The notes: generated by a model from the sequence alone, not told the origin. Shown: positions 42,690 through 52,636, numbered from the stretch's first letter. The stretch is DNA of 64,000 nucleotides from Devosia submarina (GCF_003056345.1 NZ_PYWB01000006.1:1-64000); one strand, 5' to 3'. Translations and numbers: made by a program.

Positions 42690-43709
42690 ATGACCGCCAT
42701 AGTGGATCACCGTAGTGGTGCGCCAAGGCGCTCGGCTGCCCAATTGGTGCATGGGCTGCTTTCCATGCCGGCCGGCGCAATCCTTCTTGTTTTTGTTGTC
42801 GTGCAGCTCGCCTGCATTATCGCAGGCCTACTGTTTCCCGATGACTTCCGCTATTTGTCGCCCCAGAACATGGGCATCATGATGCGCTCGGTTCCTGTGC
42901 TGGGATGCCTGGCGCTTGGGGCTGGTCTCCTGATGATTGCCGGAGAGTTCGACCTTTCCATCGGGTCGGTCTACACCTTCACGGCCGTCGTCATGGCCGT
43001 ACTGGTCGGCAATGGCATTGATGCATTCATCGCGGCGCCCATCGGGCTCATGATTGGCGCTGCTATTGGGCTGCTCAATGGAGCGCTGACGCTACGCTTC
43101 AACCTGCCCAGCTTCATCGTTACGCTTGGTGGCCTGTTGTTCTGGCGCGGAGCCGTGCTGTTGTTCAACGGCGCGGTGCAGGTCCGGTTCGATCCCAACC
43201 CAGTCTTCAACGAGATGTTCTCCGGAACGATTCTCGGGATCAACGCTGCTTTCGTTTGGTTCATTCTGCTCTGCCTGGTGTTCTGGGCTTTGTTGCACAG
43301 GCATCGCTTTGGCAACCATGTGTTCGCCACGGGCGGCAATCGCTCGGCAGCAACGGCCATCGGCGTCAACACCAACCGGATCAAGCTAGCAGCCTTTGCA
43401 ATTGCCGGCTTCATGGCCGCCTTCGCTGGCATCCTGGCGACCACCCGAGTCGGCAGCGTGCAGCCGGGGCAGGGCGCTGGGCTGGAGCTGCAGGCCATTG
43501 CGGCCTGCGTCATCGGCGGCCTTTCCCTACGCGGCGGACGCGGTTCCATCCTAGGCGTGTTTTTGGGCGTGATGCTGATCTTCACCATCACCGATGTGCT
43601 GCTGCTGATGCGTGCGCCAGGGTTTTACCTCGACATGTTCATTGCGACGCTGATCGTTCTTGCATCGATTTTTAACCATGGCCTCGACCGCCGGGGAGCC
43701 TCGATATGA
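42690..43709 (+). CDS. Sugar ABC transporter permease (RbsC/FrcC type)
   Basis: The 339-residue membrane protein has about nine helices. LGAGLLMIAGEFDLSIGSVY, NLPSFIVTLGGLLFWRGAVLL and AACVIGGLSLRGGRGSILGVFLG are characteristic of the RbsC/FrcC family. The ATG at 42690 is chosen; a GTG four codons upstream is in frame. It starts 57 bases after the binding-protein gene and overlaps the ATPase gene by four bases. Confidence 0.88.
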   Translation: MTAIVDHRSGAPRRSAAQLVHGLLSMPAGAILLVFVVVQLACIIAGLLFPDDFRYLSPQNMGIMMRSVPVLGCLALGAGLLMIAGEFDLSIGSVYTFTAVVMAVLVGNGIDAFIAAPIGLMIGAAIGLLNGALTLRFNLPSFIVTLGGLLFWRGAVLLFNGAVQVRFDPNPVFNEMFSGTILGINAAFVWFILLCLVFWALLHRHRFGNHVFATGGNRSAATAIGVNTNRIKLAAFAIAGFMAAFAGILATTRVGSVQPGQGAGLELQAIAACVIGGLSLRGGRGSILGVFLGVMLIFTITDVLLLMRAPGFYLDMFIATLIVLASIFNHGLDRRGASI

Positions 43710-44434
43710 GCCTGCTTGCGCTGCACAACATCAACAAAACGTTCGGGCCGCTCAAAGCGCTGACGGACCTTAGCTTCGAAATCGGCCATAGCGAAGTGGT
43801 GGGCCTGCTTGGCGACAATGGCGCGGGCAAATCCACGACCGTCAACATGCTCTCGGGCATACACCGGCCGAGTTCAGGCTATATCTCTGTGGATGGCAAG
43901 CGCTGCGACTTCACTTGCCGGCGTGACTCGGCCGAGGCTGGAATCGAGACGATCTATCAGAACACGGCACTGGTGGATTGCCTCTCCATCTCGCGCAACA
44001 TATTCCTGGGCCGTGAACTCACCGACCGCTTCGGCTTTCTGGATCTCAAGCGCATGCGCGAGATCGCCATGCAGGTGCTGGAAAGTGCGGTCCACATTTC
44101 GGGCATCGATTCTCCGGACAAGCTGGTGGGCGATCTTTCGGGCGGACAGAAGCAGGCGGTGGCGATTGCCCGGGCAGTGTTTTTCAAGCGTCGTGTGTTG
44201 TTGCTGGATGAGCCAACATCAGCCCTCTCCGTGCGTGAAACCGAGGCGCTGCTGCAGCAGGTGCTCAAGCTCAAGGATGAAGGTGTGTCGAGTGTGCTGG
44301 TGACGCACAATCTTTATCATGCCTATCAGGTGTGTGACCGTTTCGTGATCATGAGCCATGGCACCAAAGTTTTCGATGTTGCCAAGGCCGAGACCACTAT
44401 CGAGGAATTGACCCAGCACGTCGTGCTCACCTGA
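43706..44434 (+). CDS. Sugar ABC transporter ATP-binding protein (single ATPase domain)
   Basis: The 242-residue ATPase has one nucleotide-binding domain, in contrast to the two-domain RbsA/XylG proteins, which is the hallmark of FrcA. Walker A is GDNGAGKSTTV, the signature LSGGQKQAVAIARAV and Walker B VLLLDEPTSALS. It should work as a homodimer. The last part, FVIMSHGTKVFDV and TTIEELTQHV, matches FrcA-type endings. It completes the importer. Confidence 0.9.
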   Translation: MSLLALHNINKTFGPLKALTDLSFEIGHSEVVGLLGDNGAGKSTTVNMLSGIHRPSSGYISVDGKRCDFTCRRDSAEAGIETIYQNTALVDCLSISRNIFLGRELTDRFGFLDLKRMREIAMQVLESAVHISGIDSPDKLVGDLSGGQKQAVAIARAVFFKRRVLLLDEPTSALSVRETEALLQQVLKLKDEGVSSVLVTHNLYHAYQVCDRFVIMSHGTKVFDVAKAETTIEELTQHVVLT

Positions 44435-44529
44435 GCGCGGTCATTTCGCCGTGAGCATGCTGATCCGGCCGCGGGGAAGGATCATATAGAGTGAACCGCC
44501 GGTCTGTCGGTTCAACAAGGGTTCGCACC

Positions 44530-45261
44530 ATGCCTCAGTCACGCGCAGACGTCCACGTTCGCTCATTTTCCTGGCGGCCGGTTGTCGCATCGTTTCTCTT
44601 GCTGCCGGCGATGGCACTTGCGCTGTTCAGCCGGTCCAGCGCCGCGCAAGAGGCTCCCGTGGTAATCCCGGCCCCAGCGGTTACGATGGTGGAGACTGGG
44701 CCAAGTGCAAAGGCCGTATTTGCTGGCGGCTGCTTTTGGGGCGTGCAGGGCGTGTTCCAGCGCGTCAAGGGCGTAACCATGGCTGTTTCCGGGTACTCGG
44801 GGGGCTCGGCGGAAACGGCCACTTATGAGCTTTCCAGCACCGGGACATCGGGCCATGCCGAAACGGTCGAGGTGACCTATGATCCATCGGTGGTCAGCTA
44901 TGGCGAGCTGATGCAGATCTACTTCTCAGTGGCCCACAATCCGACCCAGTTGAACTACCAGGGTCCGGATCATGGGACGCAATACCGCTCAACCATTTTC
45001 GCGATAAACGACGAGCAGGCCGAGTTTGCCCAGGCTTATATCGACCAGCTGGACGCCACAGGGCTGTATGAAGGGCCGATCGTCACGACGATTGAACCCT
45101 TTGAGGCGTTTTATCCTGCCGAGCAGTACCACCAGGACTTCCTCACGCGGAATCCGACCTGGCCTTATATCTTTTTGCATGACCTGCCCAAGATCGAAGC
45201 CCTCAAGAAAATCTTTCCGGATCATTTCCGCGCTGAGCCGGTCTTGGTCGGGCAACTCTAG
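44530..45261 (+). CDS. msrA: Peptide methionine sulfoxide reductase MsrA, exported
   Basis: MsrA reduces S-methionine sulfoxide in proteins. The active site GGCFWG carries Cys68, and GYSGGSAETATYELSSTG, HAETVEVTYDPS and TIEPFEAFYPAEQYHQDFL are standard. Unusually for a stand-alone MsrA, the N-terminus has a basic start and a hydrophobic stretch (PVVASFLLLPAMALALF) ending in SAAQ, so the enzyme is exported and either released or anchored in the periplasm. The ATG at 44530 has AAGGG upstream. The C-terminal resolving cysteine is not evident. Confidence 0.92.
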   Translation: MPQSRADVHVRSFSWRPVVASFLLLPAMALALFSRSSAAQEAPVVIPAPAVTMVETGPSAKAVFAGGCFWGVQGVFQRVKGVTMAVSGYSGGSAETATYELSSTGTSGHAETVEVTYDPSVVSYGELMQIYFSVAHNPTQLNYQGPDHGTQYRSTIFAINDEQAEFAQAYIDQLDATGLYEGPIVTTIEPFEAFYPAEQYHQDFLTRNPTWPYIFLHDLPKIEALKKIFPDHFRAEPVLVGQL

Positions 45262-45352
45262 CTGCAGCTGACGCTCCAGTGCGATCATCTGGGGTCTACC
45301 GGTGGAACTGGCCTATGGCAGGCGCCGTTCTTAAGCTAGCAGGCTTCGAAAG

Positions 45353-45913
45353 ATGCGCATGAAACAGTCGCTGACATGTGGTTTGATCGGGTTAGCCCTG
45401 GTTCTGGCACCAGGCGGGGTTCATGCTGCCGATCTGATCCGTGTGCCCACAAGCGGGATCATGGAAGTGCCCGTTCATGAGGAGCACAGCTTTGATTGGA
45501 GTGGCTTTTATGCGGGCGTGTTCGGCGGCGTTCGGAGCGGCAGTGTCAGTGGCTCGCAAGCCGGCATCGGGCTTCAGGCCGGCGTGAACGCTCAGTTCGA
45601 CTTCATGCTTGTTGGCGCTGAAGTGGCGGTGCTTGGGTTGCCAGCAGCCGAGTCGGATATCGGCAGCACGAGCCATGGACAGATTCTTGCCCGAGCCGGT
45701 TTGGTCGTGGATGACAATGTCCTGGTCTATGCTGCCAGCGGCTACGGGATCGACCTGGGAGTGCCGGACGAGAGCGAGATCCTGGTGGGCGGTGGCCTTG
45801 AGTTCGCGGTAACGGAGCAGATTTCGCTTGAGGCGGAATACCTTCATGGATTTCCGCTTGAAGGGGGCAATGAATCCAACCAGATCACCTTCGGCGCGAA
45901 CTTCCACTTCTAG
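45353..45913 (+). CDS. Small outer-membrane beta-barrel protein (Omp25-like)
   Basis: The 186-residue protein has a signal peptide (QSLTCGLIGLALVLAPGGVHA) and then ADLIRVP and FDWSGFYAGVFGGVRSG, the start of rhizobial Omp25/RopB-type eight-stranded barrels. Alternating polar and apolar residues and the final GANFHF, ending in Phe, are typical of outer-membrane proteins. It could start at 45353 or at the ATG six bases later. It resembles the barrel gene 300 bases downstream and is its probable paralogue. A short G+C hairpin at 45942-45957 follows. Confidence 0.8.
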   Translation: MRMKQSLTCGLIGLALVLAPGGVHAADLIRVPTSGIMEVPVHEEHSFDWSGFYAGVFGGVRSGSVSGSQAGIGLQAGVNAQFDFMLVGAEVAVLGLPAAESDIGSTSHGQILARAGLVVDDNVLVYAASGYGIDLGVPDESEILVGGGLEFAVTEQISLEAEYLHGFPLEGGNESNQITFGANFHF

Positions 45914-46215
45914 ATTTCCGCTTTGTTACCAATGTATTAACGCGGCGAATCCGCCGCCTTGTCGGCGCTGTACGATTCGATCGGCTCGCCCGCAAATGGA
46001 CTCAGCACTACCGATTTGCGGCCGCGATCAAGACACAAACGTGGTGATCGATCATCGCATTTGTATCAAAATGAGCCAAATGCGCGGCAAGGATGCAACA
46101 CTACTCACCCCGCGTTAGCCGCATCGCCCAATTTAGGGCACCACAGCCTTGTCAGCCGCGTTGGGTTGATGCATCTAGGCTTTCGACTACGGTTAACTCT
46201 ATGGGAGTGCAAGAT
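45914..46215. other. Spacer between the two barrel genes
   Basis: No gene is seen. A hairpin GCGGCG-AATC-CGCCGC at 45942-45957 may end the first transcript. The second gene shows strongly biased codon use, so a strong promoter is expected here, but I cannot point to its -35 and -10. Confidence 0.4.
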
Positions 46216-46767
46216 ATGTTTGTACGTTCGCTTTCTCTCGGTGTGGCTGCTGCCGCGCTGCTCGTTGGTGGTGCTCAGGCTGCTGACCTGATCATCCCGA
46301 CCACCCCACAGCCGATCTACGAATCTGCTGGTTTCTCCTGGGATGGTCTCTATGCCGGTGTGAACCTCGGTGGCCAGTTCGGCGACGACGTCGACGCGCA
46401 GTTCCTGCTCGGCGGTGCCGTTGGCGTGAACTTCATGGTTGCTGACCCGATCCTGCTCGGTGCAGAAATCCAGGGCAACTACCTGTTCGAAAACGACGAC
46501 TTTGATGACGCTGGCCAGTTCCTGGCTCTCGCTCGTCTTGGTGCCGTCGTGACCGACTCGGTCCTCGTTTACGCTGCTGCCGGTGCTGGCGTGCAGTTCA
46601 ACGACGACGATGATGCCAGCATCTACGCCCTCGGCGGTGGTGTTGAATTCGCTGCTACCGACGCCGTGTCGGTTCGTGCCGAAATCCTCGGTCTCGGCAC
46701 CTTTGACGATGGCGACGACTTCTTTGAAGGCGCTCAGGCCACCGTTGGTGTGTTCTACCACTTCTAA
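46216..46767 (+). CDS. Abundant small outer-membrane beta-barrel protein (Omp25-like)
   Basis: The 183-residue protein starts with a signal peptide (VRSLSLGVAAAALLVGGAQA) followed by ADLIIPTTPQPIYESAG and FSWDGLYAGVNLGGQFGDD. Beta-strands alternate with acidic loops rich in Asp (NDDDDAS, FDDGDDF), and it ends in VGVFYHF. Codon use is narrow (GCT, GGT, CTC, CGT preferred), which suggests high expression, as for Omp25 and RopB. GGGAG precedes the ATG at 46216. A good terminator follows. The acidic loops could bind calcium or keep the barrel negatively charged. Confidence 0.83.
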   Translation: MFVRSLSLGVAAAALLVGGAQAADLIIPTTPQPIYESAGFSWDGLYAGVNLGGQFGDDVDAQFLLGGAVGVNFMVADPILLGAEIQGNYLFENDDFDDAGQFLALARLGAVVTDSVLVYAAAGAGVQFNDDDDASIYALGGGVEFAATDAVSVRAEILGLGTFDDGDDFFEGAQATVGVFYHF

Positions 46768-46825
46768 ATTTTGCAAAGGGTAGGGCGGTTCGCCGTCTTA
46801 CTCTCCTAACTTGCAAACCCAATTC

Positions 46826-46861
46826 GGCGAACTGGTCCTCCAGTTCGCCGTTTTGGTTTTT
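46826..46861 (+). terminator. Rho-independent terminator after the barrel gene
   Basis: GGCGAACTGG-TCCT-CCAGTTCGCC is a perfect 10-bp stem with a four-base loop, followed by G, four T, two G and five T. It lies 59 bases after the stop codon. Confidence 0.9.
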
Positions 46862-47224
46862 AGGCCGGCTTAGGGCGCGCCTCGCAGGAGCATGTCTGGC
46901 AACGAAGCTGTGATTTGGATGTGGCCGGAGCGATCTAGGCAAACTAAGCCGCCGTTCTATATATGGGCTACACGCTCCCGGGCGCTTTCCTCACCGGTCG
47001 CTTTCAAGGTTTTCTGTGCCACAAATCCCCCGCTGCTGAGCAAAGCTCGGCAGCCGCAGTTTGCAGCATTCATGATCTTCCGGGTCATGTTTTCTTTCCC
47101 TTGAAACGCGATAGGCAAAGGTCTAAGCCCAAGCCATCACTTTACGCGTTGGCTCGCTTGCCCCAATTGCTCGCGCTGCTCTCGCGGTCCGGTCGCCCGA
47201 CCGGCATAGAACACAGGCTGCCGC
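46862..47224. promoter_or_regulatory. Upstream region of the nuo operon
   Basis: No gene is seen in these 363 bases. The complex I promoter must lie here, but no standard element is convincing. A stretch at 47101-47130 begins TTGAAA and could be a -35, with a poor -10 about 17 bases on. Confidence 0.35.
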
Positions 47225-47590
47225 ATGACTGATTTGCTCAGCGACTATCTGCCAATTGTCCTATTTATCGGCCTTGCCGCCGTTATCGGACTGGCACTTC
47301 TGGTTGCCCCATTCCTTATTGCCGTGAAGCGGCCAGACCCTGAGAAGGTGTCTGCCTTTGAAGCTGGCTTTGAAGCGTTCGATGATGCGCGAATGAAGTT
47401 CGACGTCCGATTCTATCTGGTGTCGATTCTGTTCATCATCTTCGACCTTGAAGTGGCGTTCCTCTTCCCCTGGGCTGTTGCGTTCCGGGATGTAGGTTGG
47501 TTCGGCTTCTGGTCGATGATGATCTTCCTCGGCATTTTGACTGTTGGCTTTATCTATGAATGGCGGAAAGGGGCACTCGAATGGGATTGA
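47225..47590 (+). CDS. nuoA: NADH-quinone oxidoreductase subunit A
   Basis: NuoA (121 residues) is a membrane-arm subunit at the junction with the hydrophilic arm. Three helices are visible; [26 protein letters not shown] is the conserved loop near the quinone site, with EAGF in place of the more usual ECGF. It opens a complete nuoA-N operon. Its stop overlaps nuoB by ten bases. Confidence 0.93.
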   Translation: MTDLLSDYLPIVLFIGLAAVIGLALLVAPFLIAVKRPDPEKVSAFEAGFEAFDDARMKFDVRFYLVSILFIIFDLEVAFLFPWAVAFRDVGWFGFWSMMIFLGILTVGFIYEWRKGALEWD

Positions 47591-48162
47591 GTGAACAAAA
47601 CAGCACGCTGGTCGCACCGCGTCCAAGCGGCCTGATTGATCCGCGCACCAACAAGCCTGCTGGCGCCGATGATCCGTTCTTCACGGAAGTGACGGATGAG
47701 CTTGCAGACAAGGGTTTCCTGCTTTCCACGGCCGAGCAGCTTATCACCTGGGCCCGCACCGGATCGTTGATGTGGATGCAGACGGGTCTTGCCTGCTGCG
47801 CCGTTGAGATGATGCAGATGTCCATGCCGCGCTACGACGTCGAGCGCTTTGGGACGGCGCCGCGCGCTTCCCCGCGCCAGTCGGACGTGCTGATCGTCGC
47901 GGGTACGCTGACCAACAAGATGGCGCCGGCTCTGCGCAAGGTCTACGACCAGATGCCCGAGCCGCGCTATGTCATCTCCATGGGCAGCTGCGCCAATGGC
48001 GGCGGTTACTACCATTATTCCTACTCGGTGGTGCGTGGTTGTGATCGCATCCTGCCGGTGGACATTTATGTTCCGGGCTGCCCTCCGACAGCCGAGGCGC
48101 TTCTTTATGGCATTCTGTTGCTGCAAAAGAAGATCCGCCGTACCGGCACGATTGAACGCTAG
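47581..48162 (+). CDS. nuoB: NADH-quinone oxidoreductase subunit B
   Basis: NuoB (193 residues) holds the N2 4Fe-4S cluster, which passes electrons to ubiquinone. The cluster cysteines are in [20 protein letters not shown] and [11 protein letters not shown]. The ATG at 47581 is preferred because AAGGGG lies upstream; the next ATG upstream lies inside nuoA. The N-terminal 35 residues are a flexible extension. Confidence 0.95.
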   Translation: MGLSEQNSTLVAPRPSGLIDPRTNKPAGADDPFFTEVTDELADKGFLLSTAEQLITWARTGSLMWMQTGLACCAVEMMQMSMPRYDVERFGTAPRASPRQSDVLIVAGTLTNKMAPALRKVYDQMPEPRYVISMGSCANGGGYYHYSYSVVRGCDRILPVDIYVPGCPPTAEALLYGILLLQKKIRRTGTIER

Positions 48163-48173
48163 GATTGGCTAGA

Positions 48174-48791
48174 ATGGATGACGTAATCCAGCTTGATCCG
48201 CTGGCGACTTTGAGCGAGCACATCAGCGCTGCGTTGGGTGAGGCTATCATCAGCGCCGAGATCGCTTTCGGCCAGTTGACGATCACCGTACAGCGCGACT
48301 CGATCGTGCCCGTGGTGACCTTCCTTCGCGATGATCCGCAGTGCCGGTTTATTGCGTTCCTTGACGTTTGCGGGGTCGACTTCCCGGAGCGTGAAGAGCG
48401 TTTCGAGGTGGTTTATCACTTCCTGAGCCCACACCTGAATCATCGTATTCGCGTGAAGCTGTCTGTGGATGAGGAAACGCCTGTTCCCTCCATCACCGAG
48501 GTTTTTGCCGGGGCCAATTGGTTCGAGCGCGAAGCTTACGATCTTTATGGGATTCTGTTTTCCGGCCATCCAGATTTGCGCCGCATCCTCACCGACTATG
48601 GATTTGACGGGCATCCGCTTCGCAAGGACTTCCCACTCACCGGCTTTGTGGAAGTTCGCTACGACGAAGAGCGCAAGCGAGTGGTTTATGAGCCTGTGAA
48701 GCTGGCGCAGGAATGGCGCTCGTTTGATTATTTGTCGCCATGGGAAGGCACCGATTATGTGCTGCCTGGTGACGAGAAGGCCAAGTCATGA
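48174..48791 (+). CDS. nuoC: NADH-quinone oxidoreductase subunit C
   Basis: NuoC (205 residues) is a hydrophilic connecting subunit of complex I, here separate from NuoD, as in alphaproteobacteria. [20 protein letters not shown] and [25 protein letters not shown] are its signatures. The ATG at 48174 is used; an upstream TTG at 48165 adds three residues. It overlaps nuoD by four bases. Confidence 0.94.
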   Translation: MDDVIQLDPLATLSEHISAALGEAIISAEIAFGQLTITVQRDSIVPVVTFLRDDPQCRFIAFLDVCGVDFPEREERFEVVYHFLSPHLNHRIRVKLSVDEETPVPSITEVFAGANWFEREAYDLYGILFSGHPDLRRILTDYGFDGHPLRKDFPLTGFVEVRYDEERKRVVYEPVKLAQEWRSFDYLSPWEGTDYVLPGDEKAKS

Positions 48792-49984
48792 GTGTAGCTG
48801 AAACCGACGTCCGCAACTTCACCATCAATTTCGGTCCCGTTCATCCGTCTGCGCACGGCGTGCTGCGGTTGATCCTGGAGCTGGACGGTGAGCTCGTCGA
48901 GCGCGTGGATCCGCATATCGGGCTGCTGCATCGCGGCACCGAGAAGCTGATCGAAGCCAAGACCTATCTGCAGGCCCTGCCATATTTCGACCGGCTGGAC
49001 TATGTGGCGCCGATGAACCAGGAACATGCCTGGGCATTGGCGATCGAGAAGCTGCTTGGCATTGAAGTACCGCGCCGTGCGCAGCTTATCCGTGTCTTGT
49101 TCTCCGAAATCAGCCGCTTGCTCGCGCACCTGATGAACGTGACCACGCAGGCCATGGATATCGGCGCCCTTACGCCGCCGCTCTGGGGCTTTGAACAGCG
49201 CGAACAGCTCATGATTTTTTATGAGCGTGCATCGGGCTCGCGCATGCATGCCGCCTATTTCCGGCCTGGTGGCGTGCACCAGGACCTGCCGCAAGCCTTG
49301 ATCGATGACATCGAGTCTTTCTGCTCGACTTTCCCCAAGGCGCTTGAGGACATCTATAGCCTGCTTACCGAGAACCCGATCTTCAAGCAGCGCAACGTCG
49401 ATATCGGCGTGGTGAAGCTCGAGGATGCCTGGAACATGGGCTTTTCCGGCGTGCTCGTCCGCAGTTCCGGCGCAGCCTGGGATCTTCGCAAGAGCCAGCC
49501 CTATGACTGTTACGCCGAGATGGATTTCGATATTCCGATCGGCAAGAATGGCGATTGCTATGATCGCTACCTCGTCCGCATGGAAGAGATGCGGCAGTCC
49601 ACCCGTATCATGCGGCAGTGCATTGAAAAGCTGAATGCACCGGAAGGCAAAGGTCCTATTTCGGCGCTGGATGGCAAGGTTGTGCCGCCCAAGCGGGGTG
49701 AGATGAAGCGCTCCATGGAGGCGCTGATCCACCATTTCAAGCTCTACACCGAGGGCTTCAAGGTGCCCGCTGGCGAAGTCTATGTGGCTGTTGAGGCGCC
49801 CAAGGGCGAGTTCGGGGTCTATCTGGTCAGCGACGGGACGAACCGTCCCTATCGCTGCAAAATTCGCCCGCCTGGGTTCGCTCATCTGTCGGCAATGGAC
49901 TTCCTGTGCCGCGGGCACATGCTGGCCGACGTTGCGGCCATCCTGGGTTCGCTTGATATCGTTTTCGGAGAGGTTGATCGCTAA
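48788..49984 (+). CDS. nuoD: NADH-quinone oxidoreductase subunit D
   Basis: NuoD (398 residues) forms the quinone-binding pocket with NuoB. It contains [22 protein letters not shown] near the start, [29 protein letters not shown] and the final [22 protein letters not shown]. Length is normal. Its last base is the first base of nuoE, so translation is coupled. Confidence 0.95.
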   Translation: MSVAETDVRNFTINFGPVHPSAHGVLRLILELDGELVERVDPHIGLLHRGTEKLIEAKTYLQALPYFDRLDYVAPMNQEHAWALAIEKLLGIEVPRRAQLIRVLFSEISRLLAHLMNVTTQAMDIGALTPPLWGFEQREQLMIFYERASGSRMHAAYFRPGGVHQDLPQALIDDIESFCSTFPKALEDIYSLLTENPIFKQRNVDIGVVKLEDAWNMGFSGVLVRSSGAAWDLRKSQPYDCYAEMDFDIPIGKNGDCYDRYLVRMEEMRQSTRIMRQCIEKLNAPEGKGPISALDGKVVPPKRGEMKRSMEALIHHFKLYTEGFKVPAGEVYVAVEAPKGEFGVYLVSDGTNRPYRCKIRPPGFAHLSAMDFLCRGHMLADVAAILGSLDIVFGEVDR

Positions 49985-51312
49985 TGGTTGCGCGTCGCCT
50001 TGCGGATGAGTCGGTCCAGCCGGCAAGTTTCGCTTTTAATGCTGACAATGCCAAGTGGGCAGAGTGGACGATTGGGCTGTATCCGGCCGGCCGTCAGCAA
50101 TCTGCTGTGATTCCGCTGCTGATGCGCGCGCAGGATCAGGACGGCTGGATCAGCCGTGCCACGATCGAGACGATCGCCGACATGCTGGGCATGGCCTATA
50201 TCCGCGTCCTGGAAGTGGCCACGTTCTATACGCAGTTCCAGCTGCAGCCTGTGGGTACCCGTGCTCATATTCAGGTCTGCGGTACGACGCCGTGCATGCT
50301 GCGTGGCGCTGAGGACCTGATCAACGTCTGCAAGTCGAAGATCCATCACGATGCCCATCATCTCAATGCCGACGGGACCATGAGCTGGGAAGAGGTCGAG
50401 TGTCTGGGTGCCTGCGTTAACGCACCCATGGTCGCGATCTTCCACGACACCTATGAGGACCTGACGCCTAGGCGCTTCGAGGAAATTTTGGACGCGTTCC
50501 AGGCTGGGAACGGTGCCAGCGTCAAGCCTGGTCCGCAGATCGAGCGTATCGCTTCCGCAGCGGCATCTGGTCCGACCACCCTGCTGGAAACGCCTAGCGC
50601 TCATCGTGAGAAGTTCGTGCCGCCAGCGCCGCCGGAAGCTCCAGCTGCTCCAGCAGCAGCCGCTCCTGCTGCTCCTGCAGGCAATCCGCCGCAGCCCGCC
50701 ACCAGCGCTGCTAAGCCCAAGGACATGACGCCCGAAGCGGCTCCCGCCATCAAGGGCACTCCGCCTGAGGCAAAGGTCTCGCAGGCCAAGGCTGAGCAGG
50801 AGCGCGAAAGTGCTCGCGTTGACGAGAAGGCTGACGGCACTCCCAACAATGCGATGCGCGAAGGTGCAACGGGTTCTGAGTCCCCCGCAGGCAAGCTCGA
50901 CGGCGGTGACGCTGTCGGCAAGGAAACCGACAAGCCAGCTGCTGAAGGCGCTGCGCCTGCGGGTACGCAGTCTTCAGACAAGTCCGGTGTTGCAACGGCC
51001 GATCCCAACGAAGTCAATCCGGTTGCTGAGAGGGGGGGAGAGCAGAGCGTGTTTGCGGCTCCAGAGGGGCCAGCTGACAATCTCAAGCTGATCACTGGCA
51101 TCGGCCCTGCACTCGAGCGTCGACTGAATGAGATCGGCATCACGCGGTGGAGCCAAATGGCGGCTCTGACAAGCGAGGACGTCGCAAAAGTCGAAGACGC
51201 CCTGAATCTCAAGGGTCGGGTCGCTCGTGATAACTGGCTGGCTCAGGCTGAAGTGCTCGCTCGTGGTGGCGAGGCAGAATACATCCGCGTCTTCGGCAAG
51301 AAGTCGCGTTAG
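49984..51312 (+). CDS. nuoE: NADH-quinone oxidoreductase subunit E with long C-terminal extension
   Basis: Residues 1-180 are the normal NuoE: a thioredoxin-like domain with the 2Fe-2S cysteines in CGTTPC and CLGAC. The protein goes on to 442 residues, more than twice the E. coli length. Residues about 200-360 are Ala, Pro, Lys and Glu rich and probably disordered. Residues about 365-440 form a helix-hairpin-helix-like domain (LKLITGIGPALERRLNEIGI, then TSEDVAKVEDAL), as found at the end of other rhizobial proteins including some ribosomal L21. Extended NuoE proteins are known in this order; the role of the tail is unknown. Confidence 0.92.
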   Translation: MVARRLADESVQPASFAFNADNAKWAEWTIGLYPAGRQQSAVIPLLMRAQDQDGWISRATIETIADMLGMAYIRVLEVATFYTQFQLQPVGTRAHIQVCGTTPCMLRGAEDLINVCKSKIHHDAHHLNADGTMSWEEVECLGACVNAPMVAIFHDTYEDLTPRRFEEILDAFQAGNGASVKPGPQIERIASAAASGPTTLLETPSAHREKFVPPAPPEAPAAPAAAAPAAPAGNPPQPATSAAKPKDMTPEAAPAIKGTPPEAKVSQAKAEQERESARVDEKADGTPNNAMREGATGSESPAGKLDGGDAVGKETDKPAAEGAAPAGTQSSDKSGVATADPNEVNPVAERGGEQSVFAAPEGPADNLKLITGIGPALERRLNEIGITRWSQMAALTSEDVAKVEDALNLKGRVARDNWLAQAEVLARGGEAEYIRVFGKKSR

Positions 51313-51323
51313 GAGTGTGAGAA

Positions 51324-52631
51324 GTGCTCGCTGATAAAGACCGCATTTTCACCAATCTTTATGGCCGTCATGACTGGACGCTGGCCGGCGCGCGGCAACG
51401 CGGCGCCTGGGCTGGCACCAGGGAGTTCATTGACTCGGGCCGTGACTGGATCACCAACGAAGTCAAGGCTTCAGGCCTGCGGGGCCGTGGCGGGGCAGGG
51501 TTCCCGACTGCGCTTAAATGGACCTTTATGCCCAAGGTGAGCGACGGTCGTCCGCATTACCTGCTGGTCAATGCCGACGAGTCCGAACCCGGTACGTGCA
51601 AGGACCGTGAGATCCTGCGGCATGATCCGCATCATCTGGTGGAGGGCTGCCTTCTGGCCGCTCGCGCCATGGATGCGCATCTTGCGTTTATCTATGTGCG
51701 GGGCGAGTTCATCCGTGAACGCCAGCACCTCGAGCATGCCGTCAAGGAGGCTTATGAAGCCAAGCTGATCGGCAAGGACAACATCCACGGCTGGGACCTG
51801 GACATCATCGTCCATCATGGCGCTGGCGCCTATGTGTGCGGTGAAGAAACCGCTCTCATGGAATCGCTGGAAGGCAAGAAGGGCCAACCCCGGCTCAAGC
51901 CGCCGTTTCCGGCGGGCATGGGCGTTTATGGCAACCCGACCACCGTGAACAACGTCGAGTCGATCGCCGTCGTGCCGGAAATCCTGCGCCGCTCGGGTGC
52001 TTGGTTCGCTTCCATTGGTCGCGCAAACAATACCGGCACCAAGCTGATGTGCGTGTCGGGCCATGTGAACAATCCCGCCACGTTCGAAGAGGCCATGGGC
52101 GAAAGCTTCAAGGACATCATTGAGAAGCACTGTGGTGGTGTTCGCGGCGGCTGGGACAATCTGCTGGCCGTGATTCCAGGTGGCGCCTCTGTGCCCTGTG
52201 TTCCGGGTGAGAAAATCCAGAACGCAATCGTCGATTTCGATGGGCTGCGTGAGGTGGGTTCTTCCATGGGTACTGCGGCGATCATTGTCATGGACAAGTC
52301 GACCGACATCATCAAGGCGATCTGGCGTCTGTCGGCTTTCTACAAACATGAGAGCTGCGGCCAGTGCACGCCGTGCCGTGAAGGCACCGGCTGGATGATG
52401 CGCGTCATGGAACGCATGGTCGAAGGCCGTGCGCAGAAGCGCGAGATCGACATGCTTTTTGAAGTGACCAAGCAGGTCGAAGGGCACACGATCTGTGCGC
52501 TCGGTGACGCTGCCGCCTGGCCCATCCAGGGCCTGATCCGCAATTTCCGCCACGTGATCGAGGCGCGGATCGATCAATATACATATTCGTCCACATCCGA
52601 CGGCGCCGTTCCGTCGATTGCGGCGGAGTAG
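51324..52631 (+). CDS. nuoF: NADH-quinone oxidoreductase subunit F
   Basis: NuoF (435 residues) binds NADH, FMN and the N3 4Fe-4S cluster. [14 protein letters not shown] and [19 protein letters not shown] bind nucleotide and flavin; [15 protein letters not shown] with a distant HTICALGD supplies the four cluster cysteines. The start is a GTG with AGGAG upstream. It lies 11 bases after nuoE. Confidence 0.95.
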   Translation: MLADKDRIFTNLYGRHDWTLAGARQRGAWAGTREFIDSGRDWITNEVKASGLRGRGGAGFPTALKWTFMPKVSDGRPHYLLVNADESEPGTCKDREILRHDPHHLVEGCLLAARAMDAHLAFIYVRGEFIRERQHLEHAVKEAYEAKLIGKDNIHGWDLDIIVHHGAGAYVCGEETALMESLEGKKGQPRLKPPFPAGMGVYGNPTTVNNVESIAVVPEILRRSGAWFASIGRANNTGTKLMCVSGHVNNPATFEEAMGESFKDIIEKHCGGVRGGWDNLLAVIPGGASVPCVPGEKIQNAIVDFDGLREVGSSMGTAAIIVMDKSTDIIKAIWRLSAFYKHESCGQCTPCREGTGWMMRVMERMVEGRAQKREIDMLFEVTKQVEGHTICALGDAAAWPIQGLIRNFRHVIEARIDQYTYSSTSDGAVPSIAAE

Positions 52632-52636
52632 GGCTG

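Noticed and set aside
46862..47224. Possible tRNA or small RNA gene before nuoA
   Set aside because: No cloverleaf, TTCGA loop or terminator is visible.
48755..50026. Minus-strand frame of 423 codons opposite nuoD
   Set aside because: Shadow of nuoD, which is complete with all family motifs.
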